Of a stretch of 55,082 bases of DNA, positions 25,638 through 33,455 are shown piece by piece. Each line of letters opens with the position of its first letter. Position 1 is the first letter of the stretch. The notes beneath the pieces were generated by a model that had not been told where the DNA came from, did not search any database, and worked only from the letters and a program-made list of their open reading frames with translations. This DNA comes from Spyradocola sp050942925 (GTDB lineage Bacteria > Bacillota > Clostridia > Christensenellales > UBA1750). A program made the position numbers and the translations under genes. The stretch spans positions 1 through 55,082 of the forward strand of contig JBMNOF010000007.1 of assembly GCA_050942925.1 (NCBI GenBank). Reading direction: 5' to 3'.

Positions 25638-26555
25638 TTACCTCCCGAGCGCCTGAAGCGTCTGTGCAAGCGTTTCCGCATTCTCGACGCGGCAAACGGT
25701 GACGTCCTTGTCAATCTTGGAAATGAGCCCCGAGAGCGTTTTGCCCGCGCCGCACTCGACAAAGGTATCCACGCCCTGCGCGATCATCTCGCGCACGATC
25801 TGCTCCCAGCGCACCGGGTTTTCCACCTGGCGCGAGAGGAGATCCTTCGCCTGCTCCGCGCTGTACGGCGCCGCCGTGCAGTTGGCGTACACGGGGAGGA
25901 TGGGCTGCGCAAAGCGCAGGTCCTGCATGTAGGCGCCAAGGCCCAGGGCAGCCTCGTGCATATAGGGGCTGTGGAACGCGCCGCTGACGTTCAGGCGGAC
26001 GGCGCGGCCCTTGAGGGCGGCGGCGCGCTCGCTCAGCGAGGCGATCTGGCCCTCCTCGCCCGAGACCACGGTCTGGCCCGGGCAGTTGTAGTTGACGGGG
26101 TAGACCTTGTCATAGTCCTCGCAGAGCTTCTCGACCTGCTCGGCGCTCAGGCGCAGCACCGCGGCCATGGCGGTCTTTTGCCCGACGGCGCAGGAGTCCA
26201 TGAGCTCGGCGCGGCGGCAGACCAGGCGCGTCGCATCCCGCAAGGGCAGCATCTCGGCAAACGCCACCGCGGCCAGCTCCCCAAGGGAGAACCCCGCCGC
26301 CATGTCCGGGCGCACGCCCTTTTCGACCAGGGCCTTGGCGCAGGCCAGGTCCACGGCAAACAGGCAGGGCTGCGTGTTGATCGTGCGGGCGAGCGTCTCC
26401 TTGTCTCCGTCAAAGCACTGCTCCAACGTGCCGGGGCGCTCGGCCTCCACCATGTCAAAGACATAGCGCGCGGCCGCGCTCTGCTCGTAGAGATCCTTGC
26501 CCATTCCAGGGTACTGCGCGCCCTGGCCCGCAAAGACAAACGCTATTTTACCCAT
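25638..26555 (-). CDS. fabD: Malonyl-CoA:ACP transacylase
   Basis: 305-aa transacylase that loads malonyl groups on ACP. FAGQGAQYPGMGKDL opens the protein; catalytic Ser90 is in GFSLGELAAVAF, where the residue before Ser is Phe89 instead of the His seen in E. coli-type GHSLGE. SGAFHSPYM contains the second catalytic His. The ATG at 26555 overlaps the fabK stop by 13 nt in another frame, so the two are coupled; the longer frame to 26657 lies inside fabK and is rejected. Confidence 0.93.
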   Translation of the reverse strand: MGKIAFVFAGQGAQYPGMGKDLYEQSAAARYVFDMVEAERPGTLEQCFDGDKETLARTINTQPCLFAVDLACAKALVEKGVRPDMAAGFSLGELAAVAFAEMLPLRDATRLVCRRAELMDSCAVGQKTAMAAVLRLSAEQVEKLCEDYDKVYPVNYNCPGQTVVSGEEGQIASLSERAAALKGRAVRLNVSGAFHSPYMHEAALGLGAYMQDLRFAQPILPVYANCTAAPYSAEQAKDLLSRQVENPVRWEQIVREMIAQGVDTFVECGAGKTLSGLISKIDKDVTVCRVENAETLAQTLQALGR

Positions 26556-27490
26556 TGCATGGCCCCCCTCAAGAGTTCCTCCGCCTGCGCGAACATCTCC
26601 TGGATGATCTCGGCGGCAGGCTGCTCCTTGTGGACGAGGCCCGCGATCTGGCCGCACATGAAGGAGCCGTTCTGCTCGTCCCCTTCGCGGGCCGCCTTGC
26701 GCATCGCGCCCACGCCCATCTTTTCAAACTCCTCGGCCGTAAAGTCCGGAGAGTACTCCAGGTCCTGCATCCGCCGCGTCACGGGCGATTTCAGACCCCG
26801 CACCGGGTGCCCCAGGCGCCGGCCGGTGACGATGGTGTCGATGTCCTTGGCCTTGAGCACGCGCTGCTTGTAGTTTTCGTGAATCGTGCACTCGTTTGCA
26901 ACGAGGAAGCGGGTGCCCACCTGCACGCCCTTGGCGCCCAGCATCAGGGCCGCCGCGATTCCGCGCCCGTCGCCGATGCCGCCGGCCGCCAGGACCGGGA
27001 TCTTCACCGCGTCCACAACCTGGGGGGTGAGCGCCATGGTGGTCAGGTCCCCGACATGGCCGCCGGACTCGCCGCCCTCGGCCACGACCGCGCAGGCGCC
27101 CATGCGTTCGCACATGCGGGCGATGGCCACCGACGGCACCACCGGAACGACCTTGAGGCCGTTGGCCACCCAGTTCTTGATGTACTTAGAAGGGAGGCCC
27201 GCGCCGGTGACGACGACGGGCACCTTCTCCTCCACCACGACCTGCGCAACCTCGTCGGCAAAGGGCGACATCAGCATGACGTTGACGGCAAAGGGCTTGT
27301 CCGTGATTTCACGGATCTTGCGGAGCTGCACGCGAAGCTGTTCTCCGTTGGAGTTCATGCCCGCGATGATGCCAAGGCCGCCGGCGTTGGACACCGCACC
27401 AGCGAGATTCGCGTCCGACACCCAGGCCATGCCGCCCTGGAAGATGGGGTACTGAATCCCCAAAAGATCGCAGATTTCGGTATGAATCAT
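26543..27490 (-). CDS. fabK: Enoyl-ACP reductase II (FMN-dependent)
   Basis: 315-aa flavoprotein that does the last reduction of fatty acid elongation with NAD(P)H; this type is insensitive to triclosan. TIM-barrel FMN motifs: PIFQGGMAWVSD, NAGGLGIIAGMN, VVVTGAGLPS, EGGESGGHVG with the catalytic His145, AAGGIGDGRGIAAAL and GTRFLVANEC. No fabI is present in the window, so this is probably the main enoyl reductase. AAGGAAAG precedes the ATG. FMN supply may depend on ribU further along, but that link is only inferred. Confidence 0.94.
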   Translation of the reverse strand: MIHTEICDLLGIQYPIFQGGMAWVSDANLAGAVSNAGGLGIIAGMNSNGEQLRVQLRKIREITDKPFAVNVMLMSPFADEVAQVVVEEKVPVVVTGAGLPSKYIKNWVANGLKVVPVVPSVAIARMCERMGACAVVAEGGESGGHVGDLTTMALTPQVVDAVKIPVLAAGGIGDGRGIAAALMLGAKGVQVGTRFLVANECTIHENYKQRVLKAKDIDTIVTGRRLGHPVRGLKSPVTRRMQDLEYSPDFTAEEFEKMGVGAMRKAAREGDEQNGSFMCGQIAGLVHKEQPAAEIIQEMFAQAEELLRGAMQWVK

Positions 27491-27526
27491 GGTCTTTCCT
27501 TGCCTTCTTACTGGATTCTTCTGCGC

Positions 27527-27745
27527 TTAGGCCTGCGCGTCGATGAGGTTGACGATGTCCTGCACGGTCTTGAGGTCCGGGCTCATCTCGATGGTGCCGC
27601 CAAAGGTGTCCTCAAAGGACATGATCAGCTCGACCGTGTCGAGGGAGTCGATTCCGAGCTCCTGGAAGGTGGACTCGGGCTTGATGGTGCTCACGTCGAT
27701 GTCCTTGTACTCAGCGATGATCTTGGCAACTTTTTCGAACGTCAT
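27527..27745 (-). CDS. acpP: Acyl carrier protein
   Basis: 72-aa acidic carrier. Ser34 in GIDSLDTVELIM is the phosphopantetheine site. AAGGAGGAAATCCCC precedes the ATG, one of the strongest ribosome sites in the operon, fitting the high demand for ACP. It lies between fabH (59-nt gap) and fabK (36-nt gap), the same order as in Streptococcus pneumoniae. Confidence 0.96.
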   Translation of the reverse strand: MTFEKVAKIIAEYKDIDVSTIKPESTFQELGIDSLDTVELIMSFEDTFGGTIEMSPDLKTVQDIVNLIDAQA

Positions 27746-27804
27746 GGGGATTTCCTCCTTGCGATTTGTGGTTTTTTATGTAAACGCCGCATGCGGCGCC
27801 AACA

Positions 27805-28758
27805 TCAGATGCGCAGCAGCGCCGCGCCATGGGTAAGGCCCGCGCCAAAGGCGGACAGCGCGACGAGCTGTCCCTCCTGCAGGCGGCCGTCCCGGCGCAT
27901 CTCGTCCAGAAGCATCGGGATGCACGCCGACGACGTGTTGCCCAGCCTCTCGATGTTGCCGGGGAATTTTTCCTGCGGCAGCTTGAGGCGCGCCTGCGCC
28001 GCGTTGAGAATGCGCTGGTTTGCCTGGTGCAAAAGGAACCAGTCCACCTGCTCCATCGGGACGCCCGCCTTCTCGCACACCGCGCGCAGATCCCGCACGC
28101 AGGAGGAGACGGCAAAGCGGTATACCTCCTGGCCGTTCATCTGCAGGTACCGTTCCCGATCCGCCTCGTGGGTGAAGGGGCAGTTGCCCTTGGGCGTCGC
28201 CATGTACAGGAACTCGGCGTGGGGCTGCGTGGCAAGGCTCGTCGCAATGCAGCCGCTGGGCTCGCAGCTCTGCAGCACGACCGCCCCTGCGCCGTCGCCA
28301 AAGAGCACGCAGGTCGCCCGGTCCGTCCAGTCCGCCAGAGCGGTCGGCTTTTCCGCCGCGACGATCAGGACGTTCTTCACCTTGCCCGCGCGCATGTACG
28401 CGTCCGAAATGTCAATGGCCTGAAGAAAGCCCGTGCAGGCACCGTTGATGTCCAGGGTCAAGCCCGAAAACCCAACTTCTTCCGCGATGACGCAGGCAAG
28501 GCCCGGCGTGACATAGTCCGAAGAAACGCTGCTGCAGATGAACAGGTCGATGTCCTCCACCCCAAGGCCCGCGTCCTCCAGCGCGCGGCGCGCCGCCTGC
28601 GCGCCCAGATCGCTGACCGTTTCCTGGCCGAGCACGTGCCGCTCGCGGATGCCCGTGTGGGACACGATCCATTCGTCGCTCGTGTCCAGGAACTTGGTCA
28701 GGTCGTCGTTGGTGATAACCTGCTCCGGCAGCGCGCTTCCCGTTCCGATGATCCTCAT
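27805..28758 (-). CDS. fabH: 3-oxoacyl-ACP synthase III
   Basis: 317-aa starter condensing enzyme joining an acyl-CoA primer to malonyl-ACP. Catalytic Cys108 in NGACTGFL, His in LLHQANQRI and Asn in LGNTSSACIP form the triad. IIGTGSALPEQVITNDDL and TSDEWIVSHTGIRERH are typical N-terminal blocks. AGGAG precedes the ATG; the gene begins 13 nt after fabT. Primer preference (straight or branched) cannot be read from this. Confidence 0.95.
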   Translation of the reverse strand: MRIIGTGSALPEQVITNDDLTKFLDTSDEWIVSHTGIRERHVLGQETVSDLGAQAARRALEDAGLGVEDIDLFICSSVSSDYVTPGLACVIAEEVGFSGLTLDINGACTGFLQAIDISDAYMRAGKVKNVLIVAAEKPTALADWTDRATCVLFGDGAGAVVLQSCEPSGCIATSLATQPHAEFLYMATPKGNCPFTHEADRERYLQMNGQEVYRFAVSSCVRDLRAVCEKAGVPMEQVDWFLLHQANQRILNAAQARLKLPQEKFPGNIERLGNTSSACIPMLLDEMRRDGRLQEGQLVALSAFGAGLTHGAALLRI

Positions 28759-28771
28759 TTTTCCCGATCTC

Positions 28772-29239
28772 CTATCGTTTTTCGCTCATTTCGCTCTGCT
28801 TGCGCTCCAAATACCCGTTCAGCTTCGAGAGGATGCGCACCAGCGCCTCCACCTCCGCCTCGCTCATCTCCCGCGTGATGGACCGCACCATGTTTTCGTG
28901 AAAATACCGGTGCGCCGCGTCCATCTTCCTTCCCCGCGCCGTGAGCTCCACGCGGGTCACGCGGCCGTCGTTTTCGTCCTTGTTCTTGACGACGTAGCCC
29001 TTTTTTTCCAGGCGCTTGACCGCGACCGTGACCGTGGGCAGGGTGATCTCCATTGCCTGGGCAATGCTGCTGATGCTGCACGATTTCCCTTCCCCGCGGC
29101 CGACGCACTCCAAAATGTGCAGCTCCGCGATGGACAGGTCGTTTTCTCGGGAGGTCAGCATGCAGCTTTCGACCTTAGCCACGTTTTGATAGGTGCTCAC
29201 CAGAAGGTCGTTCAGCTCTGTGTCCGCGCGTCTCAACAT
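28772..29239 (-). CDS. fabT: MarR family repressor of fatty acid synthesis
   Basis: 155-aa MarR-type winged-helix regulator, first gene of the fatty acid operon. DLSIAELHILECVG leads into the recognition region ISSIAQAMEITLPTVTVAVKRLEKKGYV and the wing NDGRVTRVELTARGR (short blocks). In streptococci FabT binds long-chain acyl-ACP and represses this same operon (established). Here an FabT-like operator overlaps the transcription start just upstream, so autoregulation is likely. GGAGG lies 7 nt before the ATG. Confidence 0.9.
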   Translation of the reverse strand: MLRRADTELNDLLVSTYQNVAKVESCMLTSRENDLSIAELHILECVGRGEGKSCSISSIAQAMEITLPTVTVAVKRLEKKGYVVKNKDENDGRVTRVELTARGRKMDAAHRYFHENMVRSITREMSEAEVEALVRILSKLNGYLERKQSEMSEKR

Positions 29240-29264
29240 GCCTGTTTCCTCCGTCCAGAGCGGT

Positions 29265-29281
29265 AATTAGTTAGTCAAGCT
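29265..29281 (-). promoter_or_regulatory. FabT-like operator
   Basis: Minus strand AGCTTGACTAACTAATT, directly after the -10 box and over the expected start point. As I recall the pneumococcal FabT site (AGTTTGACTGTCAAATT), 13 of 17 positions agree. A bound repressor here would block the promoter. Confidence 0.6.
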
Positions 29282-29282
29282 A

Positions 29283-29310
29283 AGTATATCATCCTACCGC
29301 AATTTGTCAA
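29283..29310 (-). promoter_or_regulatory. Promoter of the fatty acid operon
   Basis: Minus strand TTGACA, 16-nt spacer, TATACT with an extended -10 (TGA before it). It would drive fabT through the DegV gene, about 10.5 kb. Confidence 0.85.
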
Positions 29311-29333
29311 TACGGGGGGCGGGGAGTTTGCAG

Positions 29334-29372
29334 AAAAAAACGGGAGGGAAGGGCTGTGCGCCCTCCCTCCCG
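29334..29372 (-). terminator. Terminator of the sugar-phosphate isomerase operon
   Basis: Stem CGGGAGGG.../...CCCTCCCG at 29341-29372, followed on the minus strand by seven T. Confidence 0.9.
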
Positions 29373-29379
29373 CTCTGCG

Positions 29380-30153
29380 TCAGGGAAGGAAGTTCTTCCA
29401 GGCCTCGGCCATCCGCTCCGGCCGCGACACGAAGAGGAAGCGGTCCGGGTCCTGGGCGAACTGGGTGTAGATCGGTTCGCCCGGCGCAATGCCGAGCTGC
29501 GCATACCCTTCCGGCGGCTTGCAGGTCAGGGGCGCGGGGCGGTACGCGTCGTTGTGGAGCCAGCGCAGGCTGCCGTCCTCGTTGAGGAGGGGGAACCAGG
29601 CCAGGCCGCCATGGCCGCGCACGCCGCGGTAGTCAAACCCAAAGTCCCGCACGCACCACGCGCCAAAGGTGAGCGGCTGCTCGGGGTCCGCGGAAATGGT
29701 CGCGTGCGCCCATCCCGGGGGCACGACCACCACCTGGCCCGGCTCCGCGGAAACGGCAAAGCACCGGCCGGGATCGTCCGCATCGTGTTCCTGCATGAGG
29801 ATCACGGCGCGCCCGGACCAGATCTCGTAGACCTCGGGCGTGGAGGCGCCGCAGGAAGGGCTCACCGCGTGGACGTGCCCCTGGGAGCGAACGGGCTCCT
29901 CGCCCAGCCGCCCCCGCGCGTAGGTCACCACGCCAAAGAGCAGGTTGCGCGCCAGCATCGCCGGCCGGTCCTCCTCGCGGCCGACGTCCATGGCGATGGC
30001 GTAGACCGGGTCCGGCCCGGAGCAGTCCGGGTTGCGCAGGCTGCGGCGGATGGCGTCCAGGCTGCGGTTCTCGACCTCGGGGCCGAATACGCCCGGGCCG
30101 TAGGCAAAGCCCATGGGGTTCTCCGTGGGCCGAATGGAAAATCCGGGATTCAT
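29380..30153 (-). CDS. Cupin-type glucose-6-phosphate isomerase family protein
   Basis: 257-aa protein of the cupin phosphoglucose isomerase family (GPI, archaeal type), which interconverts glucose-6- and fructose-6-phosphate with a bound metal. The metal ligands are visible as GHVHAVSPSCGASTPEVYEIWSG (His, His, Glu) and PPGWAHATIS (His). An extra C-terminal part of about 80 residues (LAWFPLLNEDGSLRWLHND onwards) goes beyond the basic cupin. It is the third gene of an operon that begins with another cupin isomerase, 7 nt after the mannose-6-phosphate isomerase gene. It may use a different sugar phosphate. Confidence 0.8.
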   Translation of the reverse strand: MNPGFSIRPTENPMGFAYGPGVFGPEVENRSLDAIRRSLRNPDCSGPDPVYAIAMDVGREEDRPAMLARNLLFGVVTYARGRLGEEPVRSQGHVHAVSPSCGASTPEVYEIWSGRAVILMQEHDADDPGRCFAVSAEPGQVVVVPPGWAHATISADPEQPLTFGAWCVRDFGFDYRGVRGHGGLAWFPLLNEDGSLRWLHNDAYRPAPLTCKPPEGYAQLGIAPGEPIYTQFAQDPDRFLFVSRPERMAEAWKNFLP

Positions 30154-30160
30154 CTCTCCT

Positions 30161-31888
30161 CTACCCCCTCACATAGGCCTTCATCGTGGCGCAGCGCTCG
30201 CCGGGCACCGCCGGGCGGATGACGTACTTGCCCACGGCGGCCGGCACGATGAACGTCTCGGCATAATGCACCGTAAACGGCGCAAATTTTCCCTCCGGGC
30301 TCTCCACGACAGCGGCGCTGCCCTCGACGAGGTTGAGCATGTTCACCCCGCCGTTCGTGTCGTGCTCGACCGGGACCGTGAACCAGTGGCGGCGGGTCTC
30401 CAGGAACTCGCGCTCGTGCAGGCCGGTGCGCTCCTCGACCCAGCCCTCGCCGCTGGCGACCTGCTGGACCTGGTTCACGAGCTCGCGCTGGACGAAGTCC
30501 GTGTCCCGGTCGAACTGGATGTTCTTGCGCCCGTGCTCCAGGTGGATGGGCCGGGGCTTGCCGTCCAGGCCGACGCGGTTCCAGTCCCAGAGCTTAAAGG
30601 TGAAGATGTAGGGCGTGGCGCTGATCTCCAGGACCATGGTATCGCGCCCGGAGCAGTGCACCGTGCCCGCGGGGATGAGGAAGTGGTCGTGCTTGTGCGC
30701 GGGGATGCGGTTGACGTAGGCCTCCGCGTCGAACTCGCCCGTCTCCTGCGCGCGCTCCAGCGCGCTGAGCATCTCCTCGGGGTTCACGCCGTTTTTCACG
30801 CCCAGGTAGACGGCCGTGTCCGCGCCAGGCTTTGTGTCGAGGATGTAATAGCTCTCGTCCTGGGTGTAGTGCATGCCGAACGTCTGCTGGATGTACTCGG
30901 TCAACGGATGCACCTGCAGGGAGAGGTTCTGCCCATCCACCGTATCCAGGAAGTCAAAGCGGATGGGGAAGTCCAGGCCGAAGCGCGCGTGCACGCGGTC
31001 GCCCAGGAGCGCGCGGGGCGCGAAGAGCACCAGGTCCTGCGCCGGAACCTCCATCACCGTGTCGCCGCTCTGCAGGAGGAGGCTGTTCTCCTCGGGAACG
31101 CCGTCAAAGCTCCAGGCGTAGTTCTTCTGCGCCGGGTCCAGGCCGCAGACCTTCTTCATCCACTGCCCGCCCCAGACGCCGGGGTCGAAGTACGGCGCGA
31201 CGCGGAAGGGGCGCTTGGTCACGAGCGCGAGCGCTGCGCGGAAGTCCGCCCCCTTCATCATCACGGGCCGGTCGCGCTTGTTGGTGTCCAGGATGTAGTC
31301 GACGTCGGGCATCACGGCGCGCTTGTGGCGGTCGCTGACGCGCCAGTCGATGAAGAAGCCGCGCTTGACCTTGCGCAGGGTTTCCTCGCCCTCGTTGTGG
31401 GCGCAGTAGTTGCCGATCTCGCCCGAGCGGTAGCGCAGCTGGATCTCCCAGCGGGCCAGGTCCGCGTAGATGAGCAGATCCCCCTTGGCGATGAGCGCGG
31501 CGCCCACGCCGTACAGGAGCGTGATTCCCTCGGCCTCCTGCGCGCGGCGGCGGAGAACGGCAACCTTCTTGTCGTCAAAGAACTCGTTCAGGTTGTGGCA
31601 GGAGAGCACGCCGAACACGCGGTCGTCCGTGATGTTGCGGCGGAGCATCTCCTCGATCTCCTCGTCGGAGCGGTTGGCCTCGTGCGCGTCCAGCACGCGG
31701 GAAAAGAGGATCTCCTCCATCAGCCCCGCGACGATCTCGTCAAAGCGCGTGCCCGGGTAGCCGTCCACGACGACCAGGGCCTTCTTTTTTCCCGCCAGCG
31801 CGCGGGAAAGCTCGCCCGCGATCGCCTCATATCCTGCCAGCATGGGGAAGGGCACCGAAACCGTGGGGAATTTTTCGTATGTGCTCAT
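30161..31888 (-). CDS. Mannose-6-phosphate isomerase, class I, with N-terminal extension
   Basis: 575-aa protein. The C-terminal two thirds (from about residue 225) are a zinc-dependent class I phosphomannose isomerase: FDPGVWGGQWM, LSLQVHPLTEYIQ (zinc ligands), DESYYILDTKPGA and HDHFLIPAGTVHCSG. The first 200 residues are a separate domain (KALVVVDGYPGTRFDEIVAGL and ITDDRVFGVLSCHNLNEFF) that looks like a nucleoside-kinase-type fold with a damaged P-loop; I cannot assign it. Ordinary ManA is 310-390 aa, so this is a long form. It is sandwiched between two cupin isomerase genes with gaps of 9 and 7 nt. Confidence 0.82.
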   Translation of the reverse strand: MSTYEKFPTVSVPFPMLAGYEAIAGELSRALAGKKKALVVVDGYPGTRFDEIVAGLMEEILFSRVLDAHEANRSDEEIEEMLRRNITDDRVFGVLSCHNLNEFFDDKKVAVLRRRAQEAEGITLLYGVGAALIAKGDLLIYADLARWEIQLRYRSGEIGNYCAHNEGEETLRKVKRGFFIDWRVSDRHKRAVMPDVDYILDTNKRDRPVMMKGADFRAALALVTKRPFRVAPYFDPGVWGGQWMKKVCGLDPAQKNYAWSFDGVPEENSLLLQSGDTVMEVPAQDLVLFAPRALLGDRVHARFGLDFPIRFDFLDTVDGQNLSLQVHPLTEYIQQTFGMHYTQDESYYILDTKPGADTAVYLGVKNGVNPEEMLSALERAQETGEFDAEAYVNRIPAHKHDHFLIPAGTVHCSGRDTMVLEISATPYIFTFKLWDWNRVGLDGKPRPIHLEHGRKNIQFDRDTDFVQRELVNQVQQVASGEGWVEERTGLHEREFLETRRHWFTVPVEHDTNGGVNMLNLVEGSAAVVESPEGKFAPFTVHYAETFIVPAAVGKYVIRPAVPGERCATMKAYVRG

Positions 31889-31897
31889 GGCCCCTCC

Positions 31898-32434
31898 TTA
31901 CACCAGCTGCGGCTCGCCGTTCACGTCCAGCAAGCGCTTGGAAAAGCCCGTTTGGGCGATACTCGCGTAGTCATGGCCGCAGTCCGCGCCCCAGCAGCAG
32001 CCCACGGCGAGCACTTCGTCGCCGGTGTTGGCCAGGCGGTGCGCAACGGACCGCGGAATGTAGTGCAGCGTGCCGGGGTGCATGGGCTCCGCCCAGCACT
32101 TGCCCGCCTCGTCCATCAGGATGAGCGCGCCCTTGCCCGCGATGCAGAAGTAGTACTCCGCGGTGTCGCGCTTGGCGTGGAAGTGTCCCTTGGTCATGAA
32201 GTACTCGCTCCCGACCTTGCCGGGGTAGACGAAGCTCGTCCCGAACAGCAGGCCGCCGGGCGTGCCCTCCTTCTCCTTGTCGTGCATCTCCACGCGGTAG
32301 ACGACGGTGTCCTGCGGCAGGGCCGCGCGGGCCGCCTCATCGGCAAAAAGCCCCGCGAGATCGGCGATGTGCCGCTCCGAGGCCGTCACTTCTCCCGAGA
32401 TCTTTCCCGTTTTGAGGTCCAGGATCGTTTCCAT
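31898..32434 (-). CDS. Cupin-type glucose-6-phosphate isomerase
   Basis: 178-aa metal-dependent phosphoglucose isomerase of the cupin type, common in archaea and found in some Clostridia. TKGHFHAKRDTAEYYFCIAG supplies His, His and Glu ligands, and LHYIPRSVAHRLANTG the last His; GGLLFGTSFVYPGKVGSEYF is typical of the family. First gene of a three-gene operon with its own promoter. AGGAGGGG precedes the ATG. It probably replaces or backs up a classical Pgi in glycolysis. Confidence 0.87.
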   Translation of the reverse strand: METILDLKTGKISGEVTASERHIADLAGLFADEAARAALPQDTVVYRVEMHDKEKEGTPGGLLFGTSFVYPGKVGSEYFMTKGHFHAKRDTAEYYFCIAGKGALILMDEAGKCWAEPMHPGTLHYIPRSVAHRLANTGDEVLAVGCCWGADCGHDYASIAQTGFSKRLLDVNGEPQLV

Positions 32435-32467
32435 GTGAGCCCCTCCTATTTCGTATTTATCCCATTT

Positions 32468-32496
32468 AGTGTACTCTTTGGCGGCTTCAGCGTCAA
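32468..32496 (-). promoter_or_regulatory. Promoter of the isomerase operon
   Basis: Minus strand TTGACG, 17-nt spacer, TACACT; divergent from the ribU promoter. Confidence 0.8.
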
Positions 32497-32514
32497 GCTC
32501 CCAAAGTTTCCCCC

Positions 32515-32542
32515 TTGCATCCCGGCAAAAACGCGCTATAAT
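32515..32542 (+). promoter_or_regulatory. Promoter of the FMN riboswitch-ribU transcript
   Basis: TTGCAT, 16-nt spacer, TATAAT; transcription would start just before the aptamer. Confidence 0.8.
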
Positions 32543-32556
32543 AGAGGTACTGAATC

Positions 32557-32667
32557 AATCTTCAGGGTAGGGTGCAATTCCCAATCGGCGGTGAAAGCCC
32601 GCGCGTGCGCAAGCACTGATCAGGTCGCATTCCTGAGCCGACGGTTACAGTCCGGATGAAAGAAGAT
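32557..32667 (+). ncRNA. FMN riboswitch (RFN element)
   Basis: Contains the conserved RFN blocks in order: ATCTTCAGGGTAGGGTG, AATTCCCAATCGGCGGT, GAAAGCCCGCG, TGATCAGGTCGCATTCC, GAGCCGACGGTTACAGTC and GGATGAAAGAAGAT. The closing P1 helix pairs ATCTTC with GAAGAT. It lies 84 nt before ribU. No T-run terminator follows, so control is probably at translation: AAGATATGA (32663-32671) can pair with TCATATCTT (32728-32736), next to the ribosome site. Confidence 0.95.
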
Positions 32668-32750
32668 ATGATGAAGTGCAACGCAGGAGGAAACCGAAAA
32701 ACCGAATACGCGCGCCTTCAAATCCCCTCATATCTTAAAAGAGGTCTTTC

Positions 32751-33392
32751 ATGTCCCAACACGTCACCCCGCTTGTCTCCGAAACGAACCACGCCGACCG
32801 CAAGTTCTCTGCTCGCAAGCTGACGATGACCGCCATGCTTGGGGCCGTGGCAACGGTGCTGATGTACGTCAGCTTCTCCGTTCCTCTGATGCCCAGCTTC
32901 ATCAAGCTCGACCTTTCGGAGCTGCCGGCGCTGATCGCATCGTTCGCGCTGGGCCCGCTGTGCGGCGTCGCGGTGTGCCTGATCAAGAACCTCATCAACG
33001 TGTTCTTCTCCACGACCGGGGGCGTTGGCGAGCTGTCCAACTTCATTCTGGGCGCGGTGTTCGTCTTTGTGGCCGGCATGTTCTACCGGCACATGGGCGG
33101 GCGCAAGGGGGCGCTGATCGGTTCCCTGTGCGGCGCCGCGGCCATGGCGCTGATCTCGGTCTTCTCCAACTACTTCATCGTCTATCCGGTGTACACGGCC
33201 TTCATGCCCATGGACACCATTCTTTCCATGTACCAGGCCATCAACCCGAATGTGGACAGCCTTTGGGATGCGCTGATCTGGTTCAACATGCCCTTCACCT
33301 TCCTCAAGGGCATGCTCTCGGTGATCATCACTTTCCTCATCTATAAGAAGCTCTCCCCCATCCTCAAGGGGACGAGAAAGCTCGCAAAGTAA
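32751..33392 (+). CDS. ribU: Riboflavin ECF transporter S component
   Basis: 213-aa membrane protein with about six hydrophobic segments, substrate-binding subunit of an energy-coupling-factor transporter. The start ARKLTMTAMLGAVATVLMYV (partly quoted) and FIKLDLSELPALIASFALGP, IKNLINVFFSTTGGVGELSNF are diagnostic of RibU. The FMN riboswitch upstream confirms the vitamin. The shared EcfA/EcfT energising module must be encoded elsewhere. GAGG at 32741-32744 precedes the ATG and can be masked by CCTC at 32726-32729. Confidence 0.94.
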   Translation: MSQHVTPLVSETNHADRKFSARKLTMTAMLGAVATVLMYVSFSVPLMPSFIKLDLSELPALIASFALGPLCGVAVCLIKNLINVFFSTTGGVGELSNFILGAVFVFVAGMFYRHMGGRKGALIGSLCGAAAMALISVFSNYFIVYPVYTAFMPMDTILSMYQAINPNVDSLWDALIWFNMPFTFLKGMLSVIITFLIYKKLSPILKGTRKLAK

Positions 33393-33410
33393 TTCGCATT
33401 GCCGATACAA

Positions 33411-33450
33411 ACAGCGCGCTCCCGCCAAGCGGCGGGGGCGCGCTGTTTTT
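33411..33450 (+). terminator. Terminator after ribU
   Basis: ACAGCGCGCTCCCGCC stem with its complement, followed by TTTTT; AT-rich on both sides, so it may also serve the minus-strand metallo-hydrolase. Confidence 0.9.
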
Positions 33451-33455
33451 CTGCC

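Noticed and set aside
21357..26873. A 1838-codon open frame on the plus strand
   Set aside because: It runs antisense to accC-fabD; the high GC content with G/C third positions leaves stop-free frames opposite real genes. Composition is Ala/Arg/Gly/His-rich with no domain.
28538..29266. Plus-strand frame across the fabT promoter
   Set aside because: It is antisense to fabH/fabT; promoter, operator and ribosome site all point to the minus strand.
30113..32659. 848-codon plus-strand frame
   Set aside because: Antisense to the isomerase operon and running into the FMN riboswitch.
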